64,000 nucleotides of DNA from contig NZ_AP018207.1 of NCBI RefSeq assembly GCF_002367995.1, positions 2,525,083 through 2,589,082 on the forward strand. The letters run 5' to 3'. Source of the stretch: Calothrix brevissima NIES-22. GTDB lineage: Bacteria > Cyanobacteriota > Cyanobacteriia > Cyanobacteriales > Nostocaceae. Both the position numbers and the translations under genes were made by a program. Of this stretch, positions 26,307 to 35,399 are shown piece after piece. How positions within the stretch are numbered: position 1 is the first letter of the stretch; each line of letters begins with the position of its first letter. The notes beneath the pieces were generated by a model, which was given only the letters and a program-made list of their open reading frames with translations, ran no database searches and had not been told where the DNA came from.

Positions 26307-27920
26307 CTACCGATGAGCGTTATACCAGGTAAAGATACCTCCAAAAAAGACGATTACAGCTAATGCCAAAAACACAGCTTGTAAGCCGATAAAGGTTTCT
26401 GCAACTCCAGCTAATGCTAAAGGTAATGAAAGGGCGATATTAATGACATTATTTTGCAGACCAAAAACTTTACCCCGCATGTCTGGTGGGGTTTCTGTTT
26501 GGATTGTGGTTTGCATCGGAATGCCAACGAGTGCGCCAAAAACACCCAACATTGCTACTAACAAAAGTACGATCCAGAGGTTGGTTGTAAAGATGGATAA
26601 ACCAATCAGCGCTGCTGCCATACCCAGACAACCACAAAGACTTAAGGCTGTATAAGAGAAGCGTTGACCAAACTGACCGAGTATTGTCGCTCCGCCAGCA
26701 ATCCCGACACCACCAGCTGCTAGTAAAAAGCCAAATTGCGAGGCTTTCATGTTAGGAATTATTTCTGCCATGCGCACAGCTAAAACAGTTAAGGCAGCAA
26801 AGATAGAAAATAATATGATTAATTGCACTAAAGCGCTACGTACACGATGATTGTCTTTGAGATAACGCAATCCATCGCGTAAGTCAGCAAAAACATGGGG
26901 AAATTCCGTGGCGGCGTCGTGGGGTTTTTCTTTAGTTACCAAGAAACTCAAAATTATGCCCGCGATCGCATAACTTCCACCGACTAAAATTTCCTTACCT
27001 AATCCACCATGTCCACCTATTTGTAACCACAGTTGATCCGCGATCGCTAATAGTGGTTCTCCGACAGCAAAACCCACAATCACTGAAGCCATCATGGTTG
27101 TGGTGTACAGGGAATTAGCCGAAAGCAAATGCTGTTCTTCCACTACTAAGGGAATGGCTGTTTGTTCGGCTGGGGCAAAAAACTGTGTCAGGGTGGAAAC
27201 TAAAAAAGTCACTCCTAAAATGATCAAAAACCCGACTGGCAAAACTCCCACTGGTTTCCAATCATGGGTAAACCATAAAAGCAAGGGAATCACTAACACC
27301 AAAATCCCTCGCCAAACATTCGTGGCTACTAGCACCGTCTTTTTTGACCAACGATCTACAAATACACCAGCTAAGGAACCAAATAGCACGGCGGGAATGG
27401 TAAACGCCATCATTAAAGCGGATACCCAACCACTAATACTTTGATGACTCGCTTGAAACTGGGTATTGATCAAGGCAATCATCAGTACCAGATAAACTTT
27501 ATCTGCTAGCTGGCAAAAAACTTGACCGCCCCAAAGCGCCAGGAAATTCGGGTTTTTTAATACAGGTAAAAACCCCTTCTGGGGAAGATTATCTGAGGCT
27601 TCATCTTTACCTGAATCATTACCATTGACATCAGGCGGCTCTTGTGCAGGGGTGATGGGTGCTTGGCCATTCACCTCAGTTTTGGCTGATGTATCTTCTT
27701 CATTGATGACATCAGGTGTTGATTTTTCTGACAGCCAATTTTTATTGTTTTGGGAAATTTCCTGCGGGGAAAGATCCTGGTTGTGGATTTGACTCGGCCG
27801 AGGCTTGGGAACAGCACTCAAGTGGCTGGGTGCTGTAGAATCTGATGCTCTATTCTGTTTTTTGGCGTAACTCGGTGACAAAGGTAGGATTTTTGTATCC
27901 AAATCAGACGGTTGCATCAT
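26307..27920 (-). CDS. MFS transporter with long N-terminal extension
   Basis: A 537-aa permease with about 12 hydrophobic helices starting near residue 120 ([20 protein letters not shown]). The loop [14 protein letters not shown] matches the MFS G-x-x-x-D-R motif. It resembles exporter-type MFS proteins (EntS/macrolide-efflux-like). The first ~115 residues are Ser/Pro/Asn-rich, low complexity and presumably cytoplasmic. ATG at 27920 is preferred over an upstream TTG. The start overlaps the recO stop by 17 bp, so the two are coupled. Substrate unknown. Confidence 0.87.
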   Translation of the reverse strand: MMQPSDLDTKILPLSPSYAKKQNRASDSTAPSHLSAVPKPRPSQIHNQDLSPQEISQNNKNWLSEKSTPDVINEEDTSAKTEVNGQAPITPAQEPPDVNGNDSGKDEASDNLPQKGFLPVLKNPNFLALWGGQVFCQLADKVYLVLMIALINTQFQASHQSISGWVSALMMAFTIPAVLFGSLAGVFVDRWSKKTVLVATNVWRGILVLVIPLLLWFTHDWKPVGVLPVGFLIILGVTFLVSTLTQFFAPAEQTAIPLVVEEQHLLSANSLYTTTMMASVIVGFAVGEPLLAIADQLWLQIGGHGGLGKEILVGGSYAIAGIILSFLVTKEKPHDAATEFPHVFADLRDGLRYLKDNHRVRSALVQLIILFSIFAALTVLAVRMAEIIPNMKASQFGFLLAAGGVGIAGGATILGQFGQRFSYTALSLCGCLGMAAALIGLSIFTTNLWIVLLLVAMLGVFGALVGIPMQTTIQTETPPDMRGKVFGLQNNVINIALSLPLALAGVAETFIGLQAVFLALAVIVFFGGIFTWYNAHR

Positions 27921-28809
27921 GGTTGGCAGCAAAGTAAGAATCGATTAAAGTGGCGGAGCGAATTTGACGACCTAAATGATACTGAGCATACTGGCGCAGG
28001 ATTTGCTCAACAGATAACCAGCCGTCATCTTTAGCGGCATTTATATGCATTATCTCTGGTTGTGACAGCTGCTGGAGTAGATAAAGTTCTCTGGCATTTA
28101 AACGCTGAGAAATTACTGGTAGCTCTTGCTGATGTACAACTGTTTGGTAGGTAGAACTGGGGGAGGTGGGAGTTGTAGGAGGTTTCCCTGAAGCATTAAT
28201 TTGTCTCTCCCGTTGTTTTTCTTTGCGCAACTCTTCCCAAGTCGCCAAACCAACTATTCCCCCAGCCGCAATACTAAATCCGACTTGCCAGTGGGGGTCT
28301 GTAAAATTTGGTACTAGCTGACGTTGCGTCAAAGCACAAACTTGCACCTGTGGTGTCAACCCTGCCAAAGCTAAAAGGTGAAATACTCCATGAGCTAGAT
28401 GTGCGAGAACACCTGCTTCGTTCTGAGACAAAGTTTCCAAACGATTGAGATGTTCGTTAAGCAACTCATAAAGTTCTGCTTGGGGTTGTTCGCTCAAAGC
28501 TTGACAGAGGACAATTTCTGCTAGATATTGACTAGCAGCTAATTTACCTAAATCTTTTGTCAACCCTGGATAGGTTTTTACTGTTTGTGCTTGTGTAATT
28601 TTATCAAGCGATCGCCCTTTGGCAATCAGTAGTTCATTGACGACAAACATGCCACTCCTACCACCCAGGCTAGAATTGTGCTTGCGTGCCCCAGGGGCAA
28701 CAGCTCGGATTAAACCGAACTCAGGTGTCAAAATTGTTACTATTTTATCTGATTCGCCTAGCGCCTGGGTTTTCAGATTAATTCCCGTTACTTGATAAGT
28801 TCTAGTCAT
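27904..28809 (-). CDS. recO: DNA repair protein RecO
   Basis: RecO loads RecA on SSB-coated single strands in the RecFOR pathway. The 301-aa protein has the N-terminal OB fold ([20 protein letters not shown]), [11 protein letters not shown], and a helical C-terminal part. A Ser/Thr/Pro-rich insertion near residue 210 ([15 protein letters not shown]) is typical of cyanobacterial lengthening. It is followed by an overlapping MFS gene. deoC lies upstream on the same strand. Confidence 0.93.
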   Translation of the reverse strand: MTRTYQVTGINLKTQALGESDKIVTILTPEFGLIRAVAPGARKHNSSLGGRSGMFVVNELLIAKGRSLDKITQAQTVKTYPGLTKDLGKLAASQYLAEIVLCQALSEQPQAELYELLNEHLNRLETLSQNEAGVLAHLAHGVFHLLALAGLTPQVQVCALTQRQLVPNFTDPHWQVGFSIAAGGIVGLATWEELRKEKQRERQINASGKPPTTPTSPSSTYQTVVHQQELPVISQRLNARELYLLQQLSQPEIMHINAAKDDGWLSVEQILRQYAQYHLGRQIRSATLIDSYFAANHDATV

Positions 28810-28862
28810 TAGTCATTAGTCATAGTCATTAGTCATCAGCCATAGTCATTAGTCATTAGTTG
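28806..28862. repeat. GTCATTA-type heptamer array
   Basis: Degenerate tandem copies of AGTCATT between deoC and recO. The array begins at the recO start codon. It has no coding role. Confidence 0.75.
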
Positions 28863-28896
28863 AGTAAATAAAGACAAATGACAAAATAACAAATGA

Positions 28897-29577
28897 CTAT
28901 TCAACCTTTTCCAGGTTATCGCGCTGGCGGATTAAATCAACACCACGAGATGTACCCAATCTAGTAGCACCTGCCAAGATTAATTCTAAGGCTTGATTAA
29001 CGGTGCGAATACCGCCTGAGGCCTTAATTCCTACCCTTTCGCGGGCAATCTCCTTCAACAGACGTACATCAGAAATAGTTGCACCCCCATTCCAGCCTGT
29101 ACTGGTTTTTAAGAATGCAGCCCCAGCTTCCATAGCTATTTCTGCTGCTATTTTTTTCTCTGCATCTGTTAACAGATTGGTTTCTAAAATTACCTTCACT
29201 GTTTGCCCAGTTTCTTCACAAATCTCCGCAATTTCCCGGTGAACGGCTTCAGTTTTACCAGCTTTTAACCAACCCAAGTTGATGACTACATCAAGTTCAG
29301 TGGCTCCATTTTCCACTGCTTCTTGGGCTTCATAAAGCTTAACAACTGAAGTAGTCGCCCCAGTAGGGAAGCCGATGACTGTACAGACTTTGGGATTTTT
29401 ACCATGAAGGAGTTCTGCGGCTTGCTTAACATAGGTAGGGTGCAAGCAAACCGCCGCAAAGTGAAATCTATCTGCTTCTTCACACCATTGCTCAACCTGC
29501 TCTGGAGTAGCCGTTGGCGTTAACAGGGCATGATCGATAAATGGCGCAATATCAATGTCTGGATAGTCTGCTGCCAT
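28897..29577 (-). CDS. deoC: Deoxyribose-phosphate aldolase
   Basis: Cleaves 2-deoxyribose 5-phosphate to glyceraldehyde 3-phosphate and acetaldehyde. The TIM barrel contains the Schiff-base lysine in [12 protein letters not shown] and the second lysine in [11 protein letters not shown] chose the ATG at 29577 ([19 protein letters not shown]), which has AAAGG 5 nt upstream; a TTG 15 bp earlier is possible. The protein is 226 aa. It is probably cotranscribed with recO despite the repeat array between them. Confidence 0.94.
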   Translation of the reverse strand: MAADYPDIDIAPFIDHALLTPTATPEQVEQWCEEADRFHFAAVCLHPTYVKQAAELLHGKNPKVCTVIGFPTGATTSVVKLYEAQEAVENGATELDVVINLGWLKAGKTEAVHREIAEICEETGQTVKVILETNLLTDAEKKIAAEIAMEAGAAFLKTSTGWNGGATISDVRLLKEIARERVGIKASGGIRTVNQALELILAGATRLGTSRGVDLIRQRDNLEKVE

Positions 29578-29752
29578 CGTGCCTTTTGCCAATTATTGAT
29601 TATTAATCTTTATAAAAAATTAAAACATTTCTTATATATATATTAAACCACATTTATTACGAGTTTATCCCGAAAAACAGGCTACTGTATAGGTTTTAGA
29701 TGAGGGCTTTACAAGTAGCCTGAAATTACCTACGTAGTTATAGCATTTGAGC

Positions 29753-29777
29753 TAGGGGCTAGGGGCTAGGGGCTAGG
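29753..29777. repeat. GGGGCTA tandem repeats
   Basis: Three perfect copies of the heptamer GGGGCTA plus one degenerate copy lie between deoC and the methyltransferase gene. It is another heptamer family with its own sequence. Confidence 0.8.
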
Positions 29778-29834
29778 GATTAGAGAAGAGATTAATGGTT
29801 ATAAGTCGTAGTCAGGACTTTAGCGATCAAAACT

Positions 29835-30971
29835 TTACGATGAACTAATAGCTGTTAAAAAATCAAAAATAGTTTGCGCTAATGCCTTTGATGCTAAATA
29901 TGGCACGCCATTACCAATAGTTTTAAACATATTTGTGAGTGACATATCCTCTGGAAGGGCGAAATTTGCAGGTAAAGATTGAATCGCTAAAGCTTCAGCC
30001 ACAGAAATTCTTCTAACTTGGTAGGGATGTAAATGTACTTCATTATTGCCATAACAAGCAGTTGGTGAATAGCGCCATCTGTGTAGGCGTTTAAAAGACT
30101 TTTTAGAATCATCTCCCTCAGCAACTGAAGCAAATTTTGTTATCCCCCCTCTAGGTTGAAAATAATGTTTAGCATTGGGATGTTGCAACACATTATTTTT
30201 TCTAAACCAGTATTCAACTGTAAGTTCTTGAGGAATATTTTCAGGACAAGTAATTATAGAGTTTTCTTGAAATGGTTCGCACTTTCGCCAAGGATAAGTA
30301 AAAACTTTATCTTGAGGATATAAAATGTAATTTTTCCAAGGAAATACATCTGTAAGTGTTACATTCTCATTAATAAATTTTTGAATTAAGCTATTTCGGA
30401 AGCCAATTAAAATAATTCTTTCTCTATCCTGCGGTACTCCATATTCAATAGCATTAATTAAGCGTTCCGTTAATATATAACCTGCGTTTTGTAATTTTAA
30501 TTTTAGAGAGTCAAAAAATAAACGATGTTGTTTCGTGCGCCATAAACCTTTAACATTCTCAAATAAAAAGAAATCTGGTAAATGATGACAAATTAATTCA
30601 ATATAAGCAGCAGACAGTTTACCATTATCTCCCAAATGACCTTTATTTTTCCCGCCAATTGAAAAATCTGGACAAGGAGGCCCGCCAATAAAACCAGTAA
30701 TATTATAAAATTTACGGCAATCTTGGACTAATTCTCTCAGTCGTTTAGCTGGTAATTCTTCTAAAAGTTTGCTTACATCTGCGTCTTCCTCCTGAGAATA
30801 TCCATATTCAGGCAACGGTAGGTTGAGAATTTGCCTAGAATAGCGGTATGCTGCCATGAATGGGGCAAATATTTCATTGACATAAACAATATTAAAACCG
30901 CTAGTTTCAAAACCTAAATCGAGGAAACCTGAACCGGCGAAGAAAGAGAATATACAAGGCTGAAGACTCAT
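29835..30971 (-). CDS. Orphan C5-cytosine DNA methyltransferase
   Basis: The 378-aa protein has the ordered m5C motifs: I FSFFAGSGFLDLGFE, IV with catalytic Cys near residue 100 (GGPPCPDFS), VI FLFENVKG, VIII QDRERIILIG, and X IGNGVPYLAS. The variable target-recognition region lies between VIII and IX, so the recognition site cannot be read off. No restriction endonuclease is adjacent. It may be a solitary methyltransferase, as cyanobacteria often have, or a decayed restriction system. A MITE-like element lies upstream. Confidence 0.93.
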   Translation of the reverse strand: MSLQPCIFSFFAGSGFLDLGFETSGFNIVYVNEIFAPFMAAYRYSRQILNLPLPEYGYSQEEDADVSKLLEELPAKRLRELVQDCRKFYNITGFIGGPPCPDFSIGGKNKGHLGDNGKLSAAYIELICHHLPDFFLFENVKGLWRTKQHRLFFDSLKLKLQNAGYILTERLINAIEYGVPQDRERIILIGFRNSLIQKFINENVTLTDVFPWKNYILYPQDKVFTYPWRKCEPFQENSIITCPENIPQELTVEYWFRKNNVLQHPNAKHYFQPRGGITKFASVAEGDDSKKSFKRLHRWRYSPTACYGNNEVHLHPYQVRRISVAEALAIQSLPANFALPEDMSLTNMFKTIGNGVPYLASKALAQTIFDFLTAISSS

Positions 30972-31535
30972 TTTATGAATACATAATTCAGAAATAAATT
31001 TTTATTTAATATCATGAATAATATATTTTATTTAATAGAATAACATAAAAATAATGTCATTAGCTTAAAGCATATATATAAATTATTTAGCAGACTATGG
31101 TTTGATTAATATATAGCTAAATAAATCTCTAATCCAATACAGTTCAGTTAGCGTTGAAAACATTAAACTTTGTAGGTTGGGTTGAGGAACGTAGACGCGG
31201 AGAGGCTTCCCGCAGGGTAACCCAACATTTCCGGGGTTTTGTTGGGTTTCACTTCGTTCAACCCAACCTACGATTATCCTTAACTGAACCGTATTGATCT
31301 ATAATCAACAATCAAATAAAAAGCAATAACTATGAGTTACTAATTAATGATATCTTTATACATTTATCCTAGCTGGCTTGTCCCAGTCGAACAAATTAGA
31401 AATAAAAGTGAAATTATCACCTTTATTCAACAGATAGCCCAGCAATAATTAGATAGAATTTTGTTAAAATATGTCTTTTGCTTTAATGTGCTTTATATAT
31501 TATGAATTGATATTAAGTAAAAATTTCCAAATATT
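30972..31535. other. AT-rich intergenic region with MITE
   Basis: 564 bp between the divergent methyltransferase and the small 31542 gene. It is very AT-rich except for the 160-bp inverted-repeat element at 31136-31295. No other feature was found. Confidence 0.5.
31136..31295. mobile_element. 160-bp MITE-like element with nested inverted repeats
   Basis: The outer ends AATACAGTTCAGTTA (31136-31150) and TAACTGAACCGTATT (31281-31295) pair at 14 of 15 positions. Inside, TAGGTTGGGTTGA (31173-31185) and TCAACCCAACCTA (31258-31270) pair perfectly. The centre contains a dispersed GAGGCTTCCCGCAGGGTA segment. No coding potential. Such palindromic elements are typical of Nostoc genomes. Confidence 0.75.
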
Positions 31536-31541
31536 ATGAAT

Positions 31542-31793
31542 ATGTCTGAACCTTTCGTTGACCTTGACGCAATTTTTAATCTTGCTATGAAAGAAACCGA
31601 AGAATTGATGAAACTTGGCTTTGATATTAGCGATGCTTGTGCTGTCACATCATTAGAATGGTATGCCAATAAATATCCAGAAATTGCAGAAAGGTGTAAT
31701 GATGCCTTGCTAGAACTAATTGAGAAGCAGGCTGCAACTACTCCTGCATTGGTTGGTGCTGCTTACTCTGACAATGATTTAGATGCTTTTTAA
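31542..31793 (+). CDS. Small unrecognised 83-aa protein
   Basis: An acidic, helical protein starting MSEPFVDLDAIFNLAMKETE. The second part (DISDACAVTSLEWYANKYPE) could be a short ubiquitin-associated-like or helical bundle domain. No family is assigned. An ATG six bases upstream (31536) is equally possible. It is followed by a hairpin shared with the convergent GTPase gene. Confidence 0.55.
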   Translation: MSEPFVDLDAIFNLAMKETEELMKLGFDISDACAVTSLEWYANKYPEIAERCNDALLELIEKQAATTPALVGAAYSDNDLDAF

Positions 31794-31850
31794 GTCATCA
31801 GTTAGATTATCTGTGGTTGAACAATATTTAGTGATATTAAAATTATTTTG

Positions 31851-31889
31851 CACGCAAAGACGCTCAGAATAACTTTGCGCCTTTGCGTG
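31851..31889. terminator. Hairpin between convergent genes (CTTTGCG repeat, copy 2)
   Basis: CACGCAAAG (31851-31859) pairs with CTTTGCGTG (31881-31889). It contains the dispersed CTTTGCGCCTTTGCG repeat and may serve as a bidirectional terminator. Confidence 0.45.
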
Positions 31890-31892
31890 AAA

Positions 31893-33332
31893 TTATCCGA
31901 CAGCCTTCTCAACAGCAACTTCTGGTAACAAACGCTTAACACCTTGCTTAACAAAACCTTGCAGAAAAGCCATCTGCTGATTTTTCTGGAAGACATTTTG
32001 TAAAGTTTGCCGCAATTTCTCTAAATTCAAGTTATTACCCGAATCTAAAGCTATTTCTTGTTGTTGGAAATACTCTACTAAACTTAACCCAGCTACTCTG
32101 GTGAGATAAGCTGCGCTGACTCCCTGTACTACACCACCAGCAACAAAGGTGACGGCGTTACTTTTGAGTACAGTACTCACCGCTTTTGTGGAAAGTTCGA
32201 CTAAACCTAGTTTCAGCATTAAACTTCCCATTGTTCCAGCTACGGTTTGCGCCTGTTCCAAAGAGAATTTCTGCTGATAAATATTACCCAAATCTATTAC
32301 CATTTGGGCGTTAATCGCCGCAGTCGCTAAAACATCAAGTGCAGGAACTGGGTTAGCAAAAGCCGCAGCCGCAGCTATCCATTGATATTGTTCTATAGTT
32401 GGGGTAGCGCGATCGCGTCTGACAGCATTTACCCAGTTTTTCGCCTCAGCTTTGAGTAACTTAGCTTTTCTCCATGTCGTCGCCCAAACTAACTTTTGGG
32501 CTTGCTGAGTCACAATTTCGCTGAGTTGCTGTGTTAAATGCTGGATATCTGCTGCTGGTTGTTCTAACCACTCTTGTACAGAACCGTCAGTCTCATGCTT
32601 CCTGACTTTAATAGCAAGGGGAGACGCAGCTGTTGCAACTAAATTTCCTTGTGTCCGTTGTTGTAATGACAGCAAGATACTAGCACGTTCATCTGGTAAA
32701 TACTGGTCTTGCTTGTTGAAAACCAGCATTACAGGTTGATTGGCGGCTTTTAGCTGCTGTAAAGTCTGAAATTCCGAATCTGTTAAATCGCCGTTGGTAA
32801 GAAACAGGACAAAATCAGATGTCTCTACTTCTGTAACAACATCGGTTTCTGAATTATCGCTAGCTTTGATAAATAATGGTGCTGTCTCGTAGAAGCTGAA
32901 TTTCTGCTTGATTGTTGCTTGCCAGTTAGACTTTAAAACTTCTATCAAGGTGGTTTTACCCACCGATTTACCACCAGTAACAGCTAGTTTAATTTCTTGG
33001 CGATCTAAATCTAAGAGTAATTGGTTAACTTGTTCTCGTAGGTACCCTATAGCTGGATGATTTTCTGATTCTTGTACGAGTTGGTTAATGACGAGTTCAA
33101 CTTTAGCGATCGCATTTTCTACATCGGCTCTTTCTACAAGCTTAATATCAAACTGCTCCACAATAGCTTGCGGGCGATTTTTTTGGAATAACCACAATCC
33201 CCCACCAATAGCTAAAGCACTCAATAAACCAAACTCGCTAACTTGCACTATAGAATCGTGCCAACTCTCTAACATCCACAGAGAAAAGGACAGTCCCAAT
33301 CCTCCCACTAAAATTGGTCGTTGTAACTTCAC
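31893..33332 (-). CDS. Membrane-associated GTPase with DUF697-like C-terminus
   Basis: The 480-aa protein starts with a hydrophobic segment (ILVGGLGLSFSLWMLESW, and LLSALAIGGGLWLF further on), then a GTPase domain with P-loop GGKSVGKTT and NKQD. The C-terminal half is Ala-rich helical with hydrophobic stretches (AAAAAFANPVPALDVLATAA), typical of the YcjF/DUF697 region. I chose the GTG at 33332 because GGAG lies 10 nt upstream and the open frame before it overlaps the endonuclease gene. A start at 33422 would add 30 residues. Role unknown, probably membrane-linked. Confidence 0.82.
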   Translation of the reverse strand: MKLQRPILVGGLGLSFSLWMLESWHDSIVQVSEFGLLSALAIGGGLWLFQKNRPQAIVEQFDIKLVERADVENAIAKVELVINQLVQESENHPAIGYLREQVNQLLLDLDRQEIKLAVTGGKSVGKTTLIEVLKSNWQATIKQKFSFYETAPLFIKASDNSETDVVTEVETSDFVLFLTNGDLTDSEFQTLQQLKAANQPVMLVFNKQDQYLPDERASILLSLQQRTQGNLVATAASPLAIKVRKHETDGSVQEWLEQPAADIQHLTQQLSEIVTQQAQKLVWATTWRKAKLLKAEAKNWVNAVRRDRATPTIEQYQWIAAAAAFANPVPALDVLATAAINAQMVIDLGNIYQQKFSLEQAQTVAGTMGSLMLKLGLVELSTKAVSTVLKSNAVTFVAGGVVQGVSAAYLTRVAGLSLVEYFQQQEIALDSGNNLNLEKLRQTLQNVFQKNQQMAFLQGFVKQGVKRLLPEVAVEKAVG

Positions 33333-33400
33333 AACCGTTACTCTCCGCGCTTTTTGGATGGTTTCTACTCCAGAATAGATCAAAACCCTGTTTGTCCGAG

Positions 33401-33859
33401 TCACACAGGCGAACAAACACAATTTTCTTTACTTACCGCTTGTAAAATTAATTCCCAAGCGTCGCGATACTCTGCTGAACGAGGTTTACGCTGTCGTTTT
33501 TCAGTTTCCACAAGATGAATTTCGCTACCATAGCCGATGAACACATCGATTGGGAAGATATAAAACAGGTCAAGTTTTTCTATATATACCAGGGCAAAAT
33601 CAAAGTCGGTTGGCTTATATGCTTCTCTTAGCATTAGCCGACGATTTGTTTTGGTGCGGCGATTATCTACAACATAATTACCGGAAGGCTGATCGAACCA
33701 AGCATATTTGACTTGAATTTTGATTACAGTTCCTTCTACATCAAATGCTAAATCGTAAGGTAGCCTGTCGCCTATAGGTTTTAAAACTCCCCAACCCCGC
33801 TTTAAGGCGTGAAAAACAGCAGCTTGTTCTGCAATATCTCCTTTGAGCTTTGTGTCCAT
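33401..33859 (-). CDS. I-Ssp6803I-like PD-(D/E)XK homing endonuclease
   Basis: The 152-aa protein MDTKLKGDIAEQAAVFHALK matches the family of the Synechocystis tRNA-fMet intron endonuclease. Its active-site pattern falls at E11, D36, Q49 and K51 (PYDLAFD and KIQVK). The downstream region has GNYVVDNRRTKTNRR and IGYGSEIHLVE. I chose the ATG at 33859; the open frame extends to 33898, but that part overlaps the tRNA terminator. The gene lies 76 bp downstream of the interrupted tRNA rather than inside the intron. Its target should be the intron-less tRNA-fMet anticodon region. Confidence 0.87.
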   Translation of the reverse strand: MDTKLKGDIAEQAAVFHALKRGWGVLKPIGDRLPYDLAFDVEGTVIKIQVKYAWFDQPSGNYVVDNRRTKTNRRLMLREAYKPTDFDFALVYIEKLDLFYIFPIDVFIGYGSEIHLVETEKRQRKPRSAEYRDAWELILQAVSKENCVCSPV

Positions 33860-33881
33860 GTACTCGTAACGCACAATCACT

Positions 33882-33925
33882 AAAACAAAACCCTGCAAAC
33901 AATAAAGCTTGCAGGGTTTTGTTTT
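33882..33925 (-). terminator. Strong rho-independent-type hairpin after tRNA-fMet
   Basis: A perfect 17-bp inverted repeat (33882-33898 and 33909-33925) with a 10-nt loop and T-rich arm (GGGTTTTGTTTT). It lies 10 bp after the tRNA 3' end and before the endonuclease start, so it should separate the two transcripts. Confidence 0.85.
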
Positions 33926-33935
33926 GTTGTTAATT

Positions 33936-34256
33936 TGGTGGCGGGAAGTGGATTTGAACCACTGACCTTCGGGTTATGCTTACCATCTACAGCTTTCGCT
34001 GCCCAGATTTACTGGTTTGTGGTCTGGACTGTCCCTTCACCCTCGTCTTTATCGTTAGGGTGCCTGCCTTCCAGTCTCTACACCTTCTCTATTTCTAGAG
34101 CTTGGTTCGGGATTACCACGCTAATGGCTTCCCCGAGTTTGACAGGTAAACGCACGTAAGTTTCTTTACGTACCGCCCAATACAAAATTAACTGATAAGC
34201 GTTTAGTTAACTTTGCTTGTTGAGCCCGACGAGCTACCAGGCTGCTCTATCCCGCG
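33936..34256 (-). tRNA. Initiator tRNA-fMet (CAU), split by a group I intron
   Basis: The exons join into a 77-nt initiator tRNA including an encoded 3' CCA. Exon 1 (34223-34256) runs CGCGGGATAGAGCAGCCTGG through GTCGGGCT. Exon 2 (33936-33978) begins CATAACCCGAAGG and ends CCCGCCACCA. Initiator hallmarks are the C1-C72 mismatch and three G-C pairs (GGG/CCC) at the base of the anticodon stem. The intron lies between U33 and C34, directly before the anticodon CAU. A promoter and a terminator flank it closely. Confidence 0.95.
33979..34222 (-). other. Group I intron in tRNA-fMet, 244 nt
   Basis: The 5' exon ends in U and the intron ends in G, as group I splicing needs. Inside are segments resembling conserved core elements: AATCCCGAACCAAGC (Q-like) and GGACAGTCCAGACC (S-like). 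Joining the flanks restores a canonical initiator anticodon loop. There is no room for an intron ORF. The Synechocystis tRNA-fMet gene also carries a group I intron. Confidence 0.9.
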
Positions 34257-34274
34257 TCGCTTGTTCACTCTTTT

Positions 34275-34304
34275 AGTATAAACCTAAAGTTTAGATTTTG
34301 GCAA
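34275..34304 (-). promoter_or_regulatory. Promoter of tRNA-fMet
   Basis: TTGCCA (34304-34299) and TATACT (34280-34275) are 18 nt apart; each differs from consensus by one base. The -10 box lies 18 bp before the tRNA 5' end. The -35 box begins just after the asparaginase stop. Confidence 0.7.
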
Positions 34305-35258
34305 CTATAAAAGCGATAATTCTCCGACAACTTCTAAACGCTTGTATTTTCCTAAGATCATGAACTTCTCAGATAAGCTTTCGGCAACGCTGGGAGTAAT
34401 CCAACCCATTTGTTGCAGTAAGTGAATGGCAACTGCGTATTTTGCTCGCTTGCTTCCATCCATGACTTTAATTGCTAATCCCATGCCTTCTCCCAGCCTG
34501 CCAATGCACTGTACGCCTTCTGCACCGGCTTTACTTACCAATTCCCCAGGAGTTAAGCGCATAAGTTCGGTATCAAATTCCCCATCTCCCGCTACCATTG
34601 TTGGGTGATGAGTCATAGCTCTAACAATCCGCTCCATATCTAAAGTTTTCCCGGAGGCTAACAAGGCATAAAGCGAACCCATCTGACCCAGTTGCATCAA
34701 GTAAGTGGGCGCGCCACAATCATCATGAACGCCGATAAATTCCTCAGATGGCATTCGCAGCAATTCCGCTACCTTGCTGAGAATTAGCTGTTGAACTGGG
34801 TGCTTGCGTTCTAAGTAATTATTTAAAGGCCAATGGCGTTGCTGACATACAGCTAACATTCCCGCATGTTTCCCAGAGCAATTGTATTCTAGAGGACTCC
34901 GCTTACCTTCGGGAACCGGACATTGGAGGGTGCTGGGGTCAAGATCGGCTCGCCACAGGATATTAAATACCTGTCTGACTTGCTCTATGCTACCTTTGTG
35001 GGAACTAGTGATGATAGCTAAGTCGCGATCGCTGAGGTCGTAACGTTCTAAAGTACCTGTAGATGTAATTGCTAGGGCTTGAAATGGTTTGAGTGCTGAA
35101 CGGACAAATGTAGCCGTTTCCGCATTCCCAGCAACGGATAAAACCCGTCCCCGTTCGTCGCAGACAACAGCTTGGACTATGTGCCTGGATTCAATAATTC
35201 CTTCCCGGAGCAACCTGACTTCCAAGGCTGCGGCTTGAGTTCGCTTTCCCATTGTCAT
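34305..35258 (-). CDS. L-asparaginase, Rhizobium-type (asparaginase II family)
   Basis: Hydrolyses asparagine to aspartate and ammonia. The 317-aa protein belongs to the thermolabile/Rhizobium etli type fold (PF06089-like), with FVRSALKPFQALA, ITSSHKGS, EYNCSGKHAGML and HDDCGAPTYLM. It is not the E. coli AnsA/AnsB type, since TGGTI-like motifs are missing. The start could also be two codons later (ATG at 35252). It lies upstream of tRNA-fMet on the same strand. Confidence 0.88.
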   Translation of the reverse strand: MTMGKRTQAAALEVRLLREGIIESRHIVQAVVCDERGRVLSVAGNAETATFVRSALKPFQALAITSTGTLERYDLSDRDLAIITSSHKGSIEQVRQVFNILWRADLDPSTLQCPVPEGKRSPLEYNCSGKHAGMLAVCQQRHWPLNNYLERKHPVQQLILSKVAELLRMPSEEFIGVHDDCGAPTYLMQLGQMGSLYALLASGKTLDMERIVRAMTHHPTMVAGDGEFDTELMRLTPGELVSKAGAEGVQCIGRLGEGMGLAIKVMDGSKRAKYAVAIHLLQQMGWITPSVAESLSEKFMILGKYKRLEVVGELSLL

Positions 35259-35334
35259 GGGTTAAAATTTATCTCTTATTGTTATTTTTTATGATTTGTC
35301 AGTTGTCAAAGACGCGATTGATGGCGTCAGTTGT

Positions 35335-35364
35335 CAGAGACGCGATTAATCGCGTCTGTACAAT
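35335..35364. repeat. Dispersed palindrome, copy 1
   Basis: AGACGCGATTAATCGCGTCT at 35338-35357 is a perfect 20-bp palindrome, followed by GTACAA. A near-identical copy is at 41616-41645. A half-copy (AGACGCGATTGATGGCGTC) lies just before it. It is flanked by TTGTCAG heptamers. Confidence 0.8.
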
Positions 35365-35399
35365 TGTCAGTTGTCTAATGACAAATGACTAATGACGAG

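Noticed and set aside
33860-33898. Upstream extension of the homing endonuclease (start at 33898)
   Set aside because: These codons overlap the tRNA terminator, and starting at 33859 puts the catalytic residues at E11, D36, Q49 and K51 as in the known enzyme.
33935-34159. 74-codon open frame on the + strand
   Set aside because: It lies antisense to the tRNA-fMet 3' exon and intron and is explained by those RNA features.
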